NCBI RefSeq assembly: GCF_010731735.1
Contig: NZ_AP022588.1
Coordinates: forward strand, 5,022,001 to 5,086,000
Source: Mycolicibacterium sediminis
GTDB lineage: Bacteria > Actinomycetota > Actinomycetes > Mycobacteriales > Mycobacteriaceae
DNA: 64,000 bases
Direction: 5' to 3'
Part shown: positions 31,825 through 40,553 of the stretch, in pieces
Position numbering within the stretch: the first letter of the stretch is position 1
Layout: each line of letters starts with the position of its first letter
The notes under the pieces: generated by a model
What the model saw: only the letters and a program-made list of their open reading frames with translations
Database searches by the model: none
Told to the model about the DNA's origin: nothing
Translations under genes and position numbers: made by a program

Positions 31825-32660
31825 CGGTCGGCCACCGTCAACGCCACCCCGATGGCGCCCGCGCCGACGTGCACCGACAGCACCGGTCCCATGTCGGCCA
31901 CGGTCAGCGACTCGAGCTGGGGCAGCCGTGCGCTGAGGCTGGCGCCGACGACGTCGGCGTCGTCGTGGTTGTCGACGTGGTGCACCACGATGGACGCCGC
32001 ACGGTCGCCGACGAGGTCGGCCACGGCGTCGACCATCGCGGCGTGCGCCTTCGATGCGGTACGGATGCGCTGTGACGGCACCAGCCTGCCGTCGACGTCG
32101 AGCGCCAGCAGCGGCTTGAGCGACAGCGCGGTACCCAGCCATGACGACGCGGTGCCGATGCGGCCGCTTCGCCGCAGATTGTCCAGTCGGTGGACGACGA
32201 TGAAGGCATGTCCGCGCGGCACCGCCTCCCGGGCCACCGCCTCGACCGCGTCCAGTGCGTCCCCGCGGGCGGCGGCCCTCGCCGCGGCCAGCGCGACGAA
32301 GCCGACACAGGCCGCCGCCGAACGCGAATTCACCACGCGAACCGACGATCCGAACTCGCGGGCCACCGCGGAGGCGGTACTGAAGGTGCTCGACAGGGCA
32401 GCGGACAGGTGCACCGCCACCACGCCGTCGCCGTCGCTGTCGGCCAGTGCCGTGCGGTAGGCGTCGGCCAGGTCCGCCGGGGAGGCGCCCGCGGTGGTCA
32501 CGTGGGCTCTGGCGTGCACGTCGTTGGGGATCTGATCGACCCCGTCCCGCAGATCCTCGCCGTCGACCAGGACGTGCAGCGGTACCTCGCGAACGTTCCA
32601 GCGCCGGCCGTCTTCTGGGCTGAGCCTGCCCGACGAGTCGGTCACCACGACGACCGCCAT
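31821..32660 (-). CDS. DegV-family fatty-acid-binding protein (Rv2417c orthologue)
   Basis: The 279-residue protein starts MAVVVVTDSSGRL, the conserved DegV opening. The family fold shows HVTTAGASPADL (TSxPS-like ligand loop), HLSAALSSTFSTA and GRIGTASSWLG. DegV/FakB proteins hold a fatty acid for phosphorylation by FakA or transfer; here a partner kinase is not adjacent. It follows octT by 2 bp. Placement beside octT, which uses octanoyl groups, makes a lipid-carrier role in methylglucose lipopolysaccharide acylation an appealing inference. Confidence 0.87.
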   Translation of the reverse strand: MAVVVVTDSSGRLSPEDGRRWNVREVPLHVLVDGEDLRDGVDQIPNDVHARAHVTTAGASPADLADAYRTALADSDGDGVVAVHLSAALSSTFSTASAVAREFGSSVRVVNSRSAAACVGFVALAAARAAARGDALDAVEAVAREAVPRGHAFIVVHRLDNLRRSGRIGTASSWLGTALSLKPLLALDVDGRLVPSQRIRTASKAHAAMVDAVADLVGDRAASIVVHHVDNHDDADVVGASLSARLPQLESLTVADMGPVLSVHVGAGAIGVALTVADR

Positions 32661-32662
32661 GG

Positions 32663-33433
32663 TCAGCCGGCGCTCGCGACCGGCACGCCGGCGTCGGCGA
32701 GCGCCGCCACGACGAGGGCGGCGACGTTGCGGTGCGCCTCGAAGTTCCAGTGGATGCCGTCGGGATTGCCGCGCCCACTGGTGATCTCGTCTCCGACGGC
32801 GGCCTTGAGGTCGACCAGCGGGACGGCGTGCCGGTGCGCCCACTCCTCGATCGCCGCGGCGGTGCCGTCACGCCACCGGTGCGAGCGACCGTACGCCTGT
32901 GCGACGTGCACCGACGGGACGCAGGCCACGAACGGGATCCCCGGCCGGTTGAAGTCGATGGCCGCGCGCGTCTGCTCGAGGTAGTCGGCCGTCAGCTTCG
33001 GGGGTAGCGCCGGCCGCGCGATGGGAGACAGTCGAGGCTGCACCCAGCCGTACCCGTCGCGAACCCACCTGCGCAGCAGCGGCGGACGCACATAGCGGAT
33101 GAGTTCCCGCAGCGCGGTGGGCAGAGGCGAGGGCAACGAGTCCATGCCACTGGTGGCGAAGACCACCGCGCCCGCGCGGGGCAGCGCTGCCCAGGCACGC
33201 GGATCGCCGATCGCCGCCCACCAGACGTCGCGGGAGGTCCACCCGATCCGGCCGATCACCTCGACGTCCCAGTCCAGTTGCGAGGCAACGATATTGGGCC
33301 AGATCCGCGGGTCGTCGGCGGGCAGTCCGCCGGCGGGTCCGTAGTAGGACAGGGAGTCGCAGAAGACGAGCAGGGTCCGGCGGGCAGGAGCGGAGCGACC
33401 CGGGGAATGTTCGGCTCCGGGCTCAGAGGACAT
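32663..33433 (-). CDS. octT: Diglucosylglycerate octanoyltransferase OctT (Rv2418c orthologue)
   Basis: The 256-residue SGNH-hydrolase-fold protein has the nucleophile block LVFCDSLSYYG near residue 25 and the C-terminal catalytic pair in GNPDGIHWNFEAH. In mycobacteria this enzyme adds octanoate to diglucosylglycerate, an early step in methylglucose lipopolysaccharide (MGLP) synthesis. The start ATG 33433 overlaps gpgP by 11 nt. Neighbouring gpgP, acting one step earlier, gives strong contextual support. Confidence 0.88.
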   Translation of the reverse strand: MSSEPGAEHSPGRSAPARRTLLVFCDSLSYYGPAGGLPADDPRIWPNIVASQLDWDVEVIGRIGWTSRDVWWAAIGDPRAWAALPRAGAVVFATSGMDSLPSPLPTALRELIRYVRPPLLRRWVRDGYGWVQPRLSPIARPALPPKLTADYLEQTRAAIDFNRPGIPFVACVPSVHVAQAYGRSHRWRDGTAAAIEEWAHRHAVPLVDLKAAVGDEITSGRGNPDGIHWNFEAHRNVAALVVAALADAGVPVASAG

Positions 33434-34091
33434 CGTTGGCGACCTGCGCCGAGGCGTTCCACACGTCCAGACGCCACCGGACGTCGCCGAAGGGCGCATC
33501 GGCTTCGGAGTGCCCGGCGAGCTGTACCCAACTCGCGTTGCCCATGCCGCCGAGGATCGGCCAGTTGTCCACCGGCAGTCCGAGGATCGCGCCGGTGAGG
33601 GCGGCGATCAGCCCGCCGTGCGCGACGAGCACGACGGGGCGGTCCGCGTCGTCGACACCCCAGTCCTGCTGCTGCTCGACGAGTTCGGCCACCAGCGGGA
33701 GGCTGCGCTCGGCGACGTCGACGCGGCTCTCACCGCCGTGCGGGGCCCACCGTGCGTCGTCGCGCCAGGCCAACCGGGCGCCCGGGGCGATCGCGTCGAC
33801 GTCGTGGTGGGTCAGACCCTGCCAGTCGCCGAGGTGTGTCTCACGCAGCCTGGTGTCGGTGAGGACGGGCACGCCGGCGCGGTCACCGAGCGCGGTCGCG
33901 GTGTCGAGTGCCCGCCGCAGATCGGACGACACGATCAGGAGCGGGTGACGCTTGGCCAGCACCTCGGCCGCCGCGGACGCCTGCTCGCGGCCCAGGTCGG
34001 ACAGGTCGGTGTCGAGTTGGCCCTGCATCCGGCTGCCCGCGTTGTATTCGGTCTGACCGTGCCGCAGGAGGACGAGTCGCCGCACCCTCAC
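33423..34091 (-). CDS. gpgP: Glucosyl-3-phosphoglycerate phosphatase GpgP (Rv2419c orthologue)
   Basis: The 222-residue histidine phosphatase has the RHG motif LVLLRHGQTEYN. From GTG 34091 the catalytic histidine is residue 11, as recalled for the M. tuberculosis enzyme. Second catalytic block: VVLVAHGGLIAAL. It dephosphorylates glucosyl-3-phosphoglycerate to glucosylglycerate, the second step of MGLP synthesis. The start overlaps the rsfS stop (GTGA); GTG 34085 is a minor alternative. Confidence 0.9.
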   Translation of the reverse strand: MRVRRLVLLRHGQTEYNAGSRMQGQLDTDLSDLGREQASAAAEVLAKRHPLLIVSSDLRRALDTATALGDRAGVPVLTDTRLRETHLGDWQGLTHHDVDAIAPGARLAWRDDARWAPHGGESRVDVAERSLPLVAELVEQQQDWGVDDADRPVVLVAHGGLIAALTGAILGLPVDNWPILGGMGNASWVQLAGHSEADAPFGDVRWRLDVWNASAQVANDVL

Positions 34092-34486
34092 TGCGGTTCG
34101 TCGCCCGCGTCGGGATCGCGCTCCACGCCGTCGAGGTCGATCGGCACGATCGGGCAGTCGCGCCACAGCCGGTCGAGCGCGTAGAAGTTGCGCTCGTCCT
34201 GATGCTGGACGTGCACGACGATGTCGACGAAGTCGAGCAGGACCCAGCGGCCCTCGCGCGTGCCTTCGCGACGCGCGGGCTTGAACCCGGCGACGCGCAT
34301 CTTCTCCTCAACCTCGTCGACGATCGCCTTGACCTGACGGTCGTTGGACGCCGACGCGATGACGAAGTAGTCGGTGATGACGAGCTGTTCCGACACGTCG
34401 ATGACGACGACGTCGTCGCCGAGCTTGGCCGCGGCCGCCTGGGCGGCGACCGTCGCCATCTGAAGGGCTTCGGGCGTGGCACTCAT
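34088..34486 (-). CDS. rsfS: Ribosomal silencing factor RsfS
   Basis: The 132-residue RsfS/Iojap protein has the family core DVVVIDVSEQLVITDYFVIA followed by REGTREGRWVLLDFVDIVVH. It binds uL14 on the 50S subunit and blocks subunit joining when nutrients are low. Start ATG 34486 overlaps the nadD stop (ATGA). nadD-rsfS adjacency is widely conserved. Confidence 0.95.
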   Translation of the reverse strand: MSATPEALQMATVAAQAAAAKLGDDVVVIDVSEQLVITDYFVIASASNDRQVKAIVDEVEEKMRVAGFKPARREGTREGRWVLLDFVDIVVHVQHQDERNFYALDRLWRDCPIVPIDLDGVERDPDAGDEPQ

Positions 34487-35118
34487 CGCGGTGTCTCTCC
34501 TGTGGGTGGGTGGGTGTGGTACAGACCGCGCTTCGAGACGTACTGGACGACGCCGTCGGGCACCAGGTACCAGATCGGGCGTCCGGACTCGGCCCGCTTG
34601 CGGCACTCGCTCGACGAGATGGCCAGGGCGGGCACCTCGACGAGGTGGAGGGAATCCTGGGGTAGTTCCTTCATCGCCGCCGCGACGTGCTCGCCGTCGA
34701 GTTCGTATCCCGGTCTGCTGACGCCGACGAACCGGGCCAGCGAGAAGAGGTCCTCCCAGTTCTGCCAGCCCAGGATGGAACCGAGCGCGTCGGCACCGGT
34801 GATGAAGTACAGGTCGGTGTCCGGGTTGAGTCCGGCGAGGTCGCGCAGCGTGTCCTTGGTGTAGGTGGGCCCGGCGCGGTCGATGTCCACCCGGCTCACC
34901 GAGAACCGCGGGTTGGCGGCCGTCGCGATGACCGTCATCAGGTAGCGGTCCTCCGCGGCGGTGACGCTGCGGTCGCGCTTCTGCCACGGTTGGCCGGTGG
35001 GGACGAACGCCACCTCGTCGAGGTCGAAGAGGTCGGCCACCTCACTGGCGGCGACGAGGTGCCCGTGGTGGATGGGATCGAACGTCCCGCCCATCACGCC
35101 GAGTCGTCGTCGAGTCAC
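34483..35118 (-). CDS. nadD: Nicotinate-nucleotide adenylyltransferase
   Basis: The 211-residue enzyme converts nicotinate mononucleotide to deamido-NAD. It shows the nucleotidyltransferase motif GGTFDPIHHGHL (residues about 10-21) and the late SSSECRKR motif corresponding to the ISSTxxR signature. The GTG at 35118 is the probable start. It heads a six-gene operon (nadD, rsfS, gpgP, octT, degV, MDMPI) with overlaps or 2-bp gaps at each junction. nadE later in the window completes the same pathway. Confidence 0.95.
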   Translation of the reverse strand: MTRRRLGVMGGTFDPIHHGHLVAASEVADLFDLDEVAFVPTGQPWQKRDRSVTAAEDRYLMTVIATAANPRFSVSRVDIDRAGPTYTKDTLRDLAGLNPDTDLYFITGADALGSILGWQNWEDLFSLARFVGVSRPGYELDGEHVAAAMKELPQDSLHLVEVPALAISSSECRKRAESGRPIWYLVPDGVVQYVSKRGLYHTHPPTGETPR

Positions 35119-35175
35119 GACTAGGCAGCTTACGGGAGTGATCGACGACGCCCGGATCTCGCGGACCGCGGGCGG

Positions 35176-36621
35176 TCAGACCGGGAGCAGCGAGTCGATC
35201 ACGGTCGCCAACTGCTTGGCCGACCTGCACTCGTGCATGCTGATGACGTCCTCGTAGCGCGGCACGGCCGAATCGCCGCTCCCCCACAGGTGCTTGGGCT
35301 CCGGGTTGAGCCAGTGCGCGTGGCGCGCGGCGTTCACCATGTGCGCCAGCAGGTCGACCTGGGGGTTGCGGTAGTTGTTGCGGGCGTCCCCGAGCACCAG
35401 CAGCGAGCTGCGGGGCGAGAGGACGTTCGGGTACTTGTCCTGGAACGACACGAAGGCGTGGCCGTAGTCGGAGTGGCCGTCGCGGGTGTAGACGCCCGCC
35501 TCCCGGGTGATCCGCTGCACCGCTACCGCCAGATCGGCCTCGGGGCCGAACATCTCGGTCACCTCGTCGGTGGTGTCGATGAACGCGAACACGCGAACGC
35601 GGGAGAACTGCTGACGCAGCGCACTCACCAGCATCAGCGTGAAGTGGCTGAAACCGGCCACCGAACCCGACACGTCGCACAGCACGACCAGCTCGGGACG
35701 AGCGGGATGGGGTTTCTTCAGAACGACGTCGATGGGGACGCCACCGGTCGACATCGACTTGCGCAATGTCTTGCGCAGGTCGATCTCCCCTGCCCGCGAT
35801 CGGCGCCGGCGCGCCGCCAGCCGGGTGGCCATCGTGCGGGCCAGCGGTGCCACGACCCGGCGCATCTGCCGGAGCTGATCACCCGACGCCCGCAGGAACT
35901 CGACGTTCTCGCTAAGCTGCGGGATGCCGTACATCTGCACGTGCTCGCGGCCCAGCTGTTCGGCGGTGCGCCGCTTGGTCTCGCCCTCGACCATCCTGCG
36001 CAGCTGCGAGATGCGCTTGGCCGCAATCGACTTGGCGATCTGCTCCTGCGTCGGGGTCGGGTCGTCCCCGTAGCCCACGAGCAGGCCCGCCAGCAGCCGG
36101 CCCTCGAGTTCGTCGAGCGCCATCGCCTTGAGCGCCTGGTACGACGAGTAGGACGGTCCACGGCTGGAGTTGTACCGGCCGAACGACTCCACGATCTGCG
36201 CGATCATCGCCGCGAGCCGGTCGTCCATACTGGCCAGATCGGGGTCGTTGGCCAGCATCTGGACCAACGCATCGCGCATGGCCTCGACGTCTTGGGGTGG
36301 CGGACCGTCGGGTTGCTCGGCAATCTCGTCGTCGTCGTCGACGACCGTCCTCGCCCCGAGTGCGGCCGGCCACCACAGGTCGAACATCGCGTCGTAGGTC
36401 TCGCGGTGCTCCGCGCGGCGCATCACCGCGCACGCCAGTCCCTCCCGCAGCTGATCGCGGTTGCCGAGGCCGAGCGTGGCCAGCACGCGGCCCGCGTCGA
36501 CGGTCTCCGACGGGCCCACCGCGATGCCGACCCCGCGCAGCGCCTCGACGAACTCGACCAGGTGCCCCGGGATGCCATGCGGGGCAAGCGGTTGCGGGGC
36601 TCGAGTGCGGCGAACGACCAT
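35176..36621 (-). CDS. CoxE-like VWA-domain protein (Rv2425c orthologue)
   Basis: The 481-residue cytoplasmic protein has a helical N-terminal half including HLVEFVEALRGVGIAVGPSE and an acidic patch VVDDDDEIAEQ. A basic segment (RLAARRRRSRAG) precedes a C-terminal von Willebrand A domain with MIDAS motif CDVSGSVAG. Paired MoxR ATPase and VWA proteins act as chaperone systems for metal-cofactor or complex assembly. The MoxR gene lies 11 bp upstream. Client proteins are unknown. Confidence 0.88.
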   Translation of the reverse strand: MVVRRTRAPQPLAPHGIPGHLVEFVEALRGVGIAVGPSETVDAGRVLATLGLGNRDQLREGLACAVMRRAEHRETYDAMFDLWWPAALGARTVVDDDDEIAEQPDGPPPQDVEAMRDALVQMLANDPDLASMDDRLAAMIAQIVESFGRYNSSRGPSYSSYQALKAMALDELEGRLLAGLLVGYGDDPTPTQEQIAKSIAAKRISQLRRMVEGETKRRTAEQLGREHVQMYGIPQLSENVEFLRASGDQLRQMRRVVAPLARTMATRLAARRRRSRAGEIDLRKTLRKSMSTGGVPIDVVLKKPHPARPELVVLCDVSGSVAGFSHFTLMLVSALRQQFSRVRVFAFIDTTDEVTEMFGPEADLAVAVQRITREAGVYTRDGHSDYGHAFVSFQDKYPNVLSPRSSLLVLGDARNNYRNPQVDLLAHMVNAARHAHWLNPEPKHLWGSGDSAVPRYEDVISMHECRSAKQLATVIDSLLPV

Positions 36622-36632
36622 CGGGCCAGTCC

Positions 36633-37505
36633 TCAGTTCAGCTTGAGTTCGCCGGCTGCGCGCACCTGGTCGGACTGGTGCTTGAGCACGACCCCTAGCG
36701 TGGCGGCGACCATCGCGTCGTCGATGGTGTCCATCCCCAGGGCGAGCACCGTGCGGCCCCAGTCGATGGTCTCGGCGACCGACGGCATCTTCTTGAGCTG
36801 CATGCCGCGCAGGACCCCGATGATGCGGACCAGTTCCTCGGCCACCTTCTCGGGCAGCTCCGGAACGCGGGACAGCAGGATCCGCCGCTCGAGGTCGGGC
36901 TCGGGGAAGTCGATGTGCAGGAACAGGCAGCGACGCTTGAGCGCCTCGGACAACTCGCGGGTCGCGTTGGACGTCAGGAGCACGAAGGGCGGGTGCTCGG
37001 CGACGATCGTGCCCAGTTCCGGCACGGTGACCGCGAAGTCGGACAGCACCTCCAGCAGCAGGCCCTCGATCTCGATGTCGGCCTTGTCGGTCTCGTCGAT
37101 CAGCAGCACCGTCGGCTCGGTGCGCTTGATCGCCGTCAGCAGCGGACGCGTGAGCAGGAACTCCTCGCTGAACACGTCCATCTTGGTCTGGTCCCAGTCG
37201 CCCGACCCGGCCTGGATGCGCAGGATCTGCTTCGCGTGGTTCCACTCGTAGAGGGCACGCGCCTCGTCGACGCCCTCGTAGCACTGCAGGCGGACCAGAC
37301 CGGCCCCGGTGCACTGGGCGATCGCACGTGCCAGCTCGGTCTTGCCGACGCCCGCCGGGCCCTCGACGAGCAGCGGCTTGCCCAGCCGGTCGGCGAGGAA
37401 CACCGCGGTGGCTGTGGCGGTGTCGGGGAGGTAGCCGGTCTCGGCCAGCCGCGCGGCGACGTCGTCGATGTCGGTGAACAGTGGAACCCGGGTCGGGACG
37501 GTCAC
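36633..37505 (-). CDS. MoxR-type AAA+ ATPase (Rv2426c orthologue)
   Basis: The 290-residue AAA+ ATPase shows Walker A VEGPAGVGKTELARA (about residues 48-62), Walker B VLLIDETDKAD, sensor-1 VLLTSNATRELSEAL and an arginine-finger region LKRRCLFLHI. The MoxR subfamily assembles or activates partner complexes with VWA proteins; the partner is the next gene. GTG 37505 is the likely start, 16 bp after proA. The proA-moxR-VWA order suggests co-transcription from the proA promoter. Confidence 0.9.
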   Translation of the reverse strand: MTVPTRVPLFTDIDDVAARLAETGYLPDTATATAVFLADRLGKPLLVEGPAGVGKTELARAIAQCTGAGLVRLQCYEGVDEARALYEWNHAKQILRIQAGSGDWDQTKMDVFSEEFLLTRPLLTAIKRTEPTVLLIDETDKADIEIEGLLLEVLSDFAVTVPELGTIVAEHPPFVLLTSNATRELSEALKRRCLFLHIDFPEPDLERRILLSRVPELPEKVAEELVRIIGVLRGMQLKKMPSVAETIDWGRTVLALGMDTIDDAMVAATLGVVLKHQSDQVRAAGELKLN

Positions 37506-37521
37506 GTGGCGTGTCTCCTGG

Positions 37522-38778
37522 TCAGACGGGGCGGACGTGGCCGGTGACGGGTGAGCCCCACACCACCCACTTGGTCGAGGTCAGTTCGGGCAGGCCCATC
37601 GGCCCACGGGCGTGCAGCTTCTGCGTGGAGATGCCGATCTCGGCGCCGAACCCGAATTGTTCGCCATCGGTGAACGACGTCGCGGCGTTGACCATGACCG
37701 CGGCGGCGTCGACCTCGCCGGTGAACCGTTCGGCGGCAGCCAGATCCGTGGTCACGATGGCCTCGGTGTGTCCGGTGCCGTACTCGTTGACGTGCGCGAT
37801 CGCGGCGTCGATGCCGTCGACGACGGCGAGCGCGATGTCCATCGAGAGGAACTCGGTGCGCAGCTCCTCCTCGCTCGGGTCCTGGTGCACCGTCACCCCG
37901 GCGTCCTGCAGCGCCCCGACGAGACGCGGCAGCGCGCGGTCGGCGATGGCGGCGTCGACCAGGAGCGTCTCGGCGGCGTTGCAGACGCTAGGTCGGCGGG
38001 TCTTGCTGTTGAGCAGGATCCGCTCGGCGACGTCGAGGTCGGCATCTGCGTGGACGTAGACGTGGCAATTGCCGACACCGGTCTCGATGGTCGGCACCGT
38101 CGCGTCACGGACGACCGCGTCGATCAGTCCGGCACCCCCGCGGGGGATGACGACGTCGACCAGCCCGCGCGCCTGGATGAGGTGGGTGACGGTGGCGCGG
38201 TCCTCGCTCGGCAGGAGCTGCACCGCATCGGCGGGCAGACCCTCGGCGACGAGCGCCGCGCGCAGGGCGACCACGAGCGCCCCATTGGAGTGCCGTGCGG
38301 ACGAACTGCCGCGCAGCAGTGCGGCGTTGCCCGACTTCAGCGTCAGCCCGAAGGCGTCGACGGTGACGTTGGGCCTGCCCTCGTAGACCATGCCGACCAC
38401 GCCGAGCGGCACCCGCTGCTGGCGGATCTGCAACCCGTTGGGCAGCGTCCGGCCCCGCAGCACCTCGCCGACGGGGTCGGGCAGGCCGGCCACCTGGCGC
38501 AGACCGGCGGCGATCCCGTCGATCCGCTGAGGATTCAGCGCGAGCCGGTCGAGGATGGAGTCGGGCGTACCGGAGGCGCGGGCGGTGGCGAGGTCGGCCT
38601 CGTTGGCCGCCAGCACGGCATCGGCCGCGGCCAACACCGAGTCCGCCGCGGCGTGCAGCGCCCGGTCCTTCGTCGCGGAGGTCGACGTGGCCAGCGAGCG
38701 CGCCGCGATCCGTGCCCGGCGCGCGGCATCGTGCACCTGGTGACGCAGATCGGGGCCGGCGGGAGCGTGCACGGTCAT
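37522..38778 (-). CDS. proA: Gamma-glutamyl phosphate reductase
   Basis: The 418-residue enzyme reduces gamma-glutamyl phosphate to the semialdehyde in proline synthesis, following ProB (47469-46366 in this window). Motifs include PLGVVGMVYEGRPNVTVDA, RGSSSARHSN, and the active-site cysteine in TRRPSVCNAAETLL. ATG 38778 has -10 TACGCT (minus 38790-38785) exactly 6 nt upstream, so the message should be leaderless. It is divergent from the sugar kinase gene. Confidence 0.95.
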   Translation of the reverse strand: MTVHAPAGPDLRHQVHDAARRARIAARSLATSTSATKDRALHAAADSVLAAADAVLAANEADLATARASGTPDSILDRLALNPQRIDGIAAGLRQVAGLPDPVGEVLRGRTLPNGLQIRQQRVPLGVVGMVYEGRPNVTVDAFGLTLKSGNAALLRGSSSARHSNGALVVALRAALVAEGLPADAVQLLPSEDRATVTHLIQARGLVDVVIPRGGAGLIDAVVRDATVPTIETGVGNCHVYVHADADLDVAERILLNSKTRRPSVCNAAETLLVDAAIADRALPRLVGALQDAGVTVHQDPSEEELRTEFLSMDIALAVVDGIDAAIAHVNEYGTGHTEAIVTTDLAAAERFTGEVDAAAVMVNAATSFTDGEQFGFGAEIGISTQKLHARGPMGLPELTSTKWVVWGSPVTGHVRPV

Positions 38779-38834
38779 CCGACCAGCGTATCGAGGGAAG
38801 ACCCATTCCGTCTGGTCGGGGTTACGGTAGGGCC
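38779..38834. promoter_or_regulatory. Divergent leaderless promoters of proA and the sugar kinase
   Basis: The 56-bp gap holds two -10 boxes. TACGCT on the minus strand (38790-38785) lies 6 nt before proA ATG 38778. TACGGT on the plus strand (38823-38828) lies 6 nt before GTG 38835. An inverted repeat CCGACCAG (38779-38786) / CTGGTCGG (38812-38819) touches the proA -10/start region and the spacer of the kinase promoter, so one regulator could act on both. Confidence 0.65.
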
Positions 38835-39698
38835 GTGACACGGTCCGGTAGCCGAGTGTGCGTCGTGGGCAGCGTGAATCTGGACCAGTCGCTGCGGGTG
38901 CGCGCCCTGCCGCTGCCCGGTGAGACCGTGCTCGCCTCGTCGGCATCGTGGGCGCCGGGCGGCAAGGGCGGGAACCAGTCGGTGGCGGCCGCGCGTGCCG
39001 GCGCCGCAGTCGACGTGGTGGCAGCGGTCGGCGACGACGATGCCGCGGCGCGACTCCGGAAGCATCTGACGGCCAACGGGGTCGGGCTCGACGGCGTGGT
39101 GACGGTGCCCGGACCCAGCGGCACCGCGGTGATCGTCGTCGACGACGAGGCGGAGAACTCCATCGTCGTGGCACCGGGCGCCAACGCCCACCTGCACCTC
39201 GCCTCGGCACGGGTCGAGGCCATCATCTCCGCCGCCGACGTGGTGCTGCTCCAGCTCGAGATCCCGATGGACACGGTGCTCGCCGCCGCGCGGCTGGGCG
39301 CGGCCTCGGGCGCGGTGGTCGTGCTCAACGCATCGCCGTCGGCCGCTCCCGAACACCTCGAGGCGTTGGCGGCCACCGTCGACGTGGTCGTCGTGAACGA
39401 GGCCGAGTCCCGCGACTGGCACTGGCCCGTCGACCACCTCGTGATCACCCGCGGCGCCGAGGGCGTCACCCACCGCGGCGCCGACGGAGAGCTGACCGTG
39501 GCCGCGCCCGAGGTGGAGGCCGTCGACACCACCGGGGCGGGCGACGTGTTCGCCGGCGTGCTGGCCGCGGACTGGCACCGCGGGGTCGAGGTGGCGTTGC
39601 GCCGTGCCTGCGCGGCGGGTGCGCTCGCCACGCTGGTGGCCGGTGCGGGCGACTGCGCGCCGACCCGCGAGGCCATCGACGACGTCCTGAACGATTGA
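38835..39698 (+). CDS. rbsK: PfkB-family sugar kinase (ribokinase-like, Rv2436 rbsK orthologue)
   Basis: The 287-residue PfkB kinase shows the N-terminal pattern VGSVNLDQSLRV, the substrate-binding WAPGGKGGNQSVAAAR and the C-terminal catalytic motif VDTTGAGDVFAG with the base Asp. This set is closest to ribokinase, which phosphorylates ribose to ribose 5-phosphate; adenosine or another pentose is possible. GTG 38835 is predicted to be the first codon of a leaderless mRNA. No ribose transporter is nearby. Confidence 0.82.
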   Translation: MTRSGSRVCVVGSVNLDQSLRVRALPLPGETVLASSASWAPGGKGGNQSVAAARAGAAVDVVAAVGDDDAAARLRKHLTANGVGLDGVVTVPGPSGTAVIVVDDEAENSIVVAPGANAHLHLASARVEAIISAADVVLLQLEIPMDTVLAAARLGAASGAVVVLNASPSAAPEHLEALAATVDVVVVNEAESRDWHWPVDHLVITRGAEGVTHRGADGELTVAAPEVEAVDTTGAGDVFAGVLAADWHRGVEVALRRACAAGALATLVAGAGDCAPTREAIDDVLND

Positions 39699-39720
39699 GA
39701 CCCGACGACCAAGGAGGCAC

Positions 39721-40548
39721 GTGACGACCACCGAGAACACGCCCCGCCCGCCCGACGGCGACTGGCTTGGCACCCCCTTCCTGCGATTCGAGCGCGAGGG
39801 GCCCTTCGGCGTGGTGACTCTGGACCGTCCCGAGGCGCGCAACGCGATGACGCCCGCGATGTACTTCGGCATCCGGTACGCGGTCACACACGTCGAGAAC
39901 GACGACGACCTGGCCGGCCTCCTGATCACCGGCACCGGCGACGTCTTCGCCCCGGGTGGCGACCTCGGCGGCGGGGACGGCGTCGACGATTGGATGACGT
40001 TCGGTCCGGCGCTGTCGATGGACGTCACCCCCTTCGAGACACTGCGGCAGTCGGTGAAGCCCGTCGTGTCGGCGGTCAACGGTCTGTGCCAGGGCGGTGG
40101 TCTGCAGATCGCCATGTGCAGCGACATGGCGGTGGTCAGCGACCGGGCGACGTTCCGGGTGCCGGAGCTCTACCGCGGCATCGCCGACACGTACTACAGC
40201 CAGATGCTCGCGCGCATGATCGGCCCGGTGCGCACGCGTGACCTGATGTTCACCGGCCGCACGCTGAGCGCCGAGGAGGCCGCCGACTGGGGCATGGTCG
40301 CGCGCGTGGTTCCGCACGACGATCTCGGAGCCGCGTCCCGCGAGGTGCTCGCGCAGATCTGCCGCACCGCGCCGAGGGCCCGCTCGGTGATCAAGTCGAG
40401 CCTCGACAACTACATGGGGCTGTTCGACCGGATCGGAATGAAGGCGTCATTCGGCGGACAGGAGGCCGCCGAGGGCTTCGTGGCATTCAAGCAGCGCCGG
40501 TCCCCCGAATGGGTGCATCCCGACCTCCGCACCGAGGGTCGGCTCTAG
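39721..40548 (+). CDS. Enoyl-CoA hydratase/isomerase family protein
   Basis: The 275-residue crotonase-fold protein has the first oxyanion-hole element GTGDVFAPGGDLGGG and the second NGLCQGGGLQIAMCSDMAV. The usual catalytic Glu of the hydratase position falls near FRVPELYRGI, so activity as hydratase or isomerase is likely. Start GTG 39721 is preceded by AAGGAGG, an ideal Shine-Dalgarno. It follows the sugar kinase by 22 bp and converges on the GntR gene, 5 bp between stops. Physiological acyl-CoA substrate unknown. Confidence 0.87.
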   Translation: MTTTENTPRPPDGDWLGTPFLRFEREGPFGVVTLDRPEARNAMTPAMYFGIRYAVTHVENDDDLAGLLITGTGDVFAPGGDLGGGDGVDDWMTFGPALSMDVTPFETLRQSVKPVVSAVNGLCQGGGLQIAMCSDMAVVSDRATFRVPELYRGIADTYYSQMLARMIGPVRTRDLMFTGRTLSAEEAADWGMVARVVPHDDLGAASREVLAQICRTAPRARSVIKSSLDNYMGLFDRIGMKASFGGQEAAEGFVAFKQRRSPEWVHPDLRTEGRL

Positions 40549-40553
40549 CCGGC

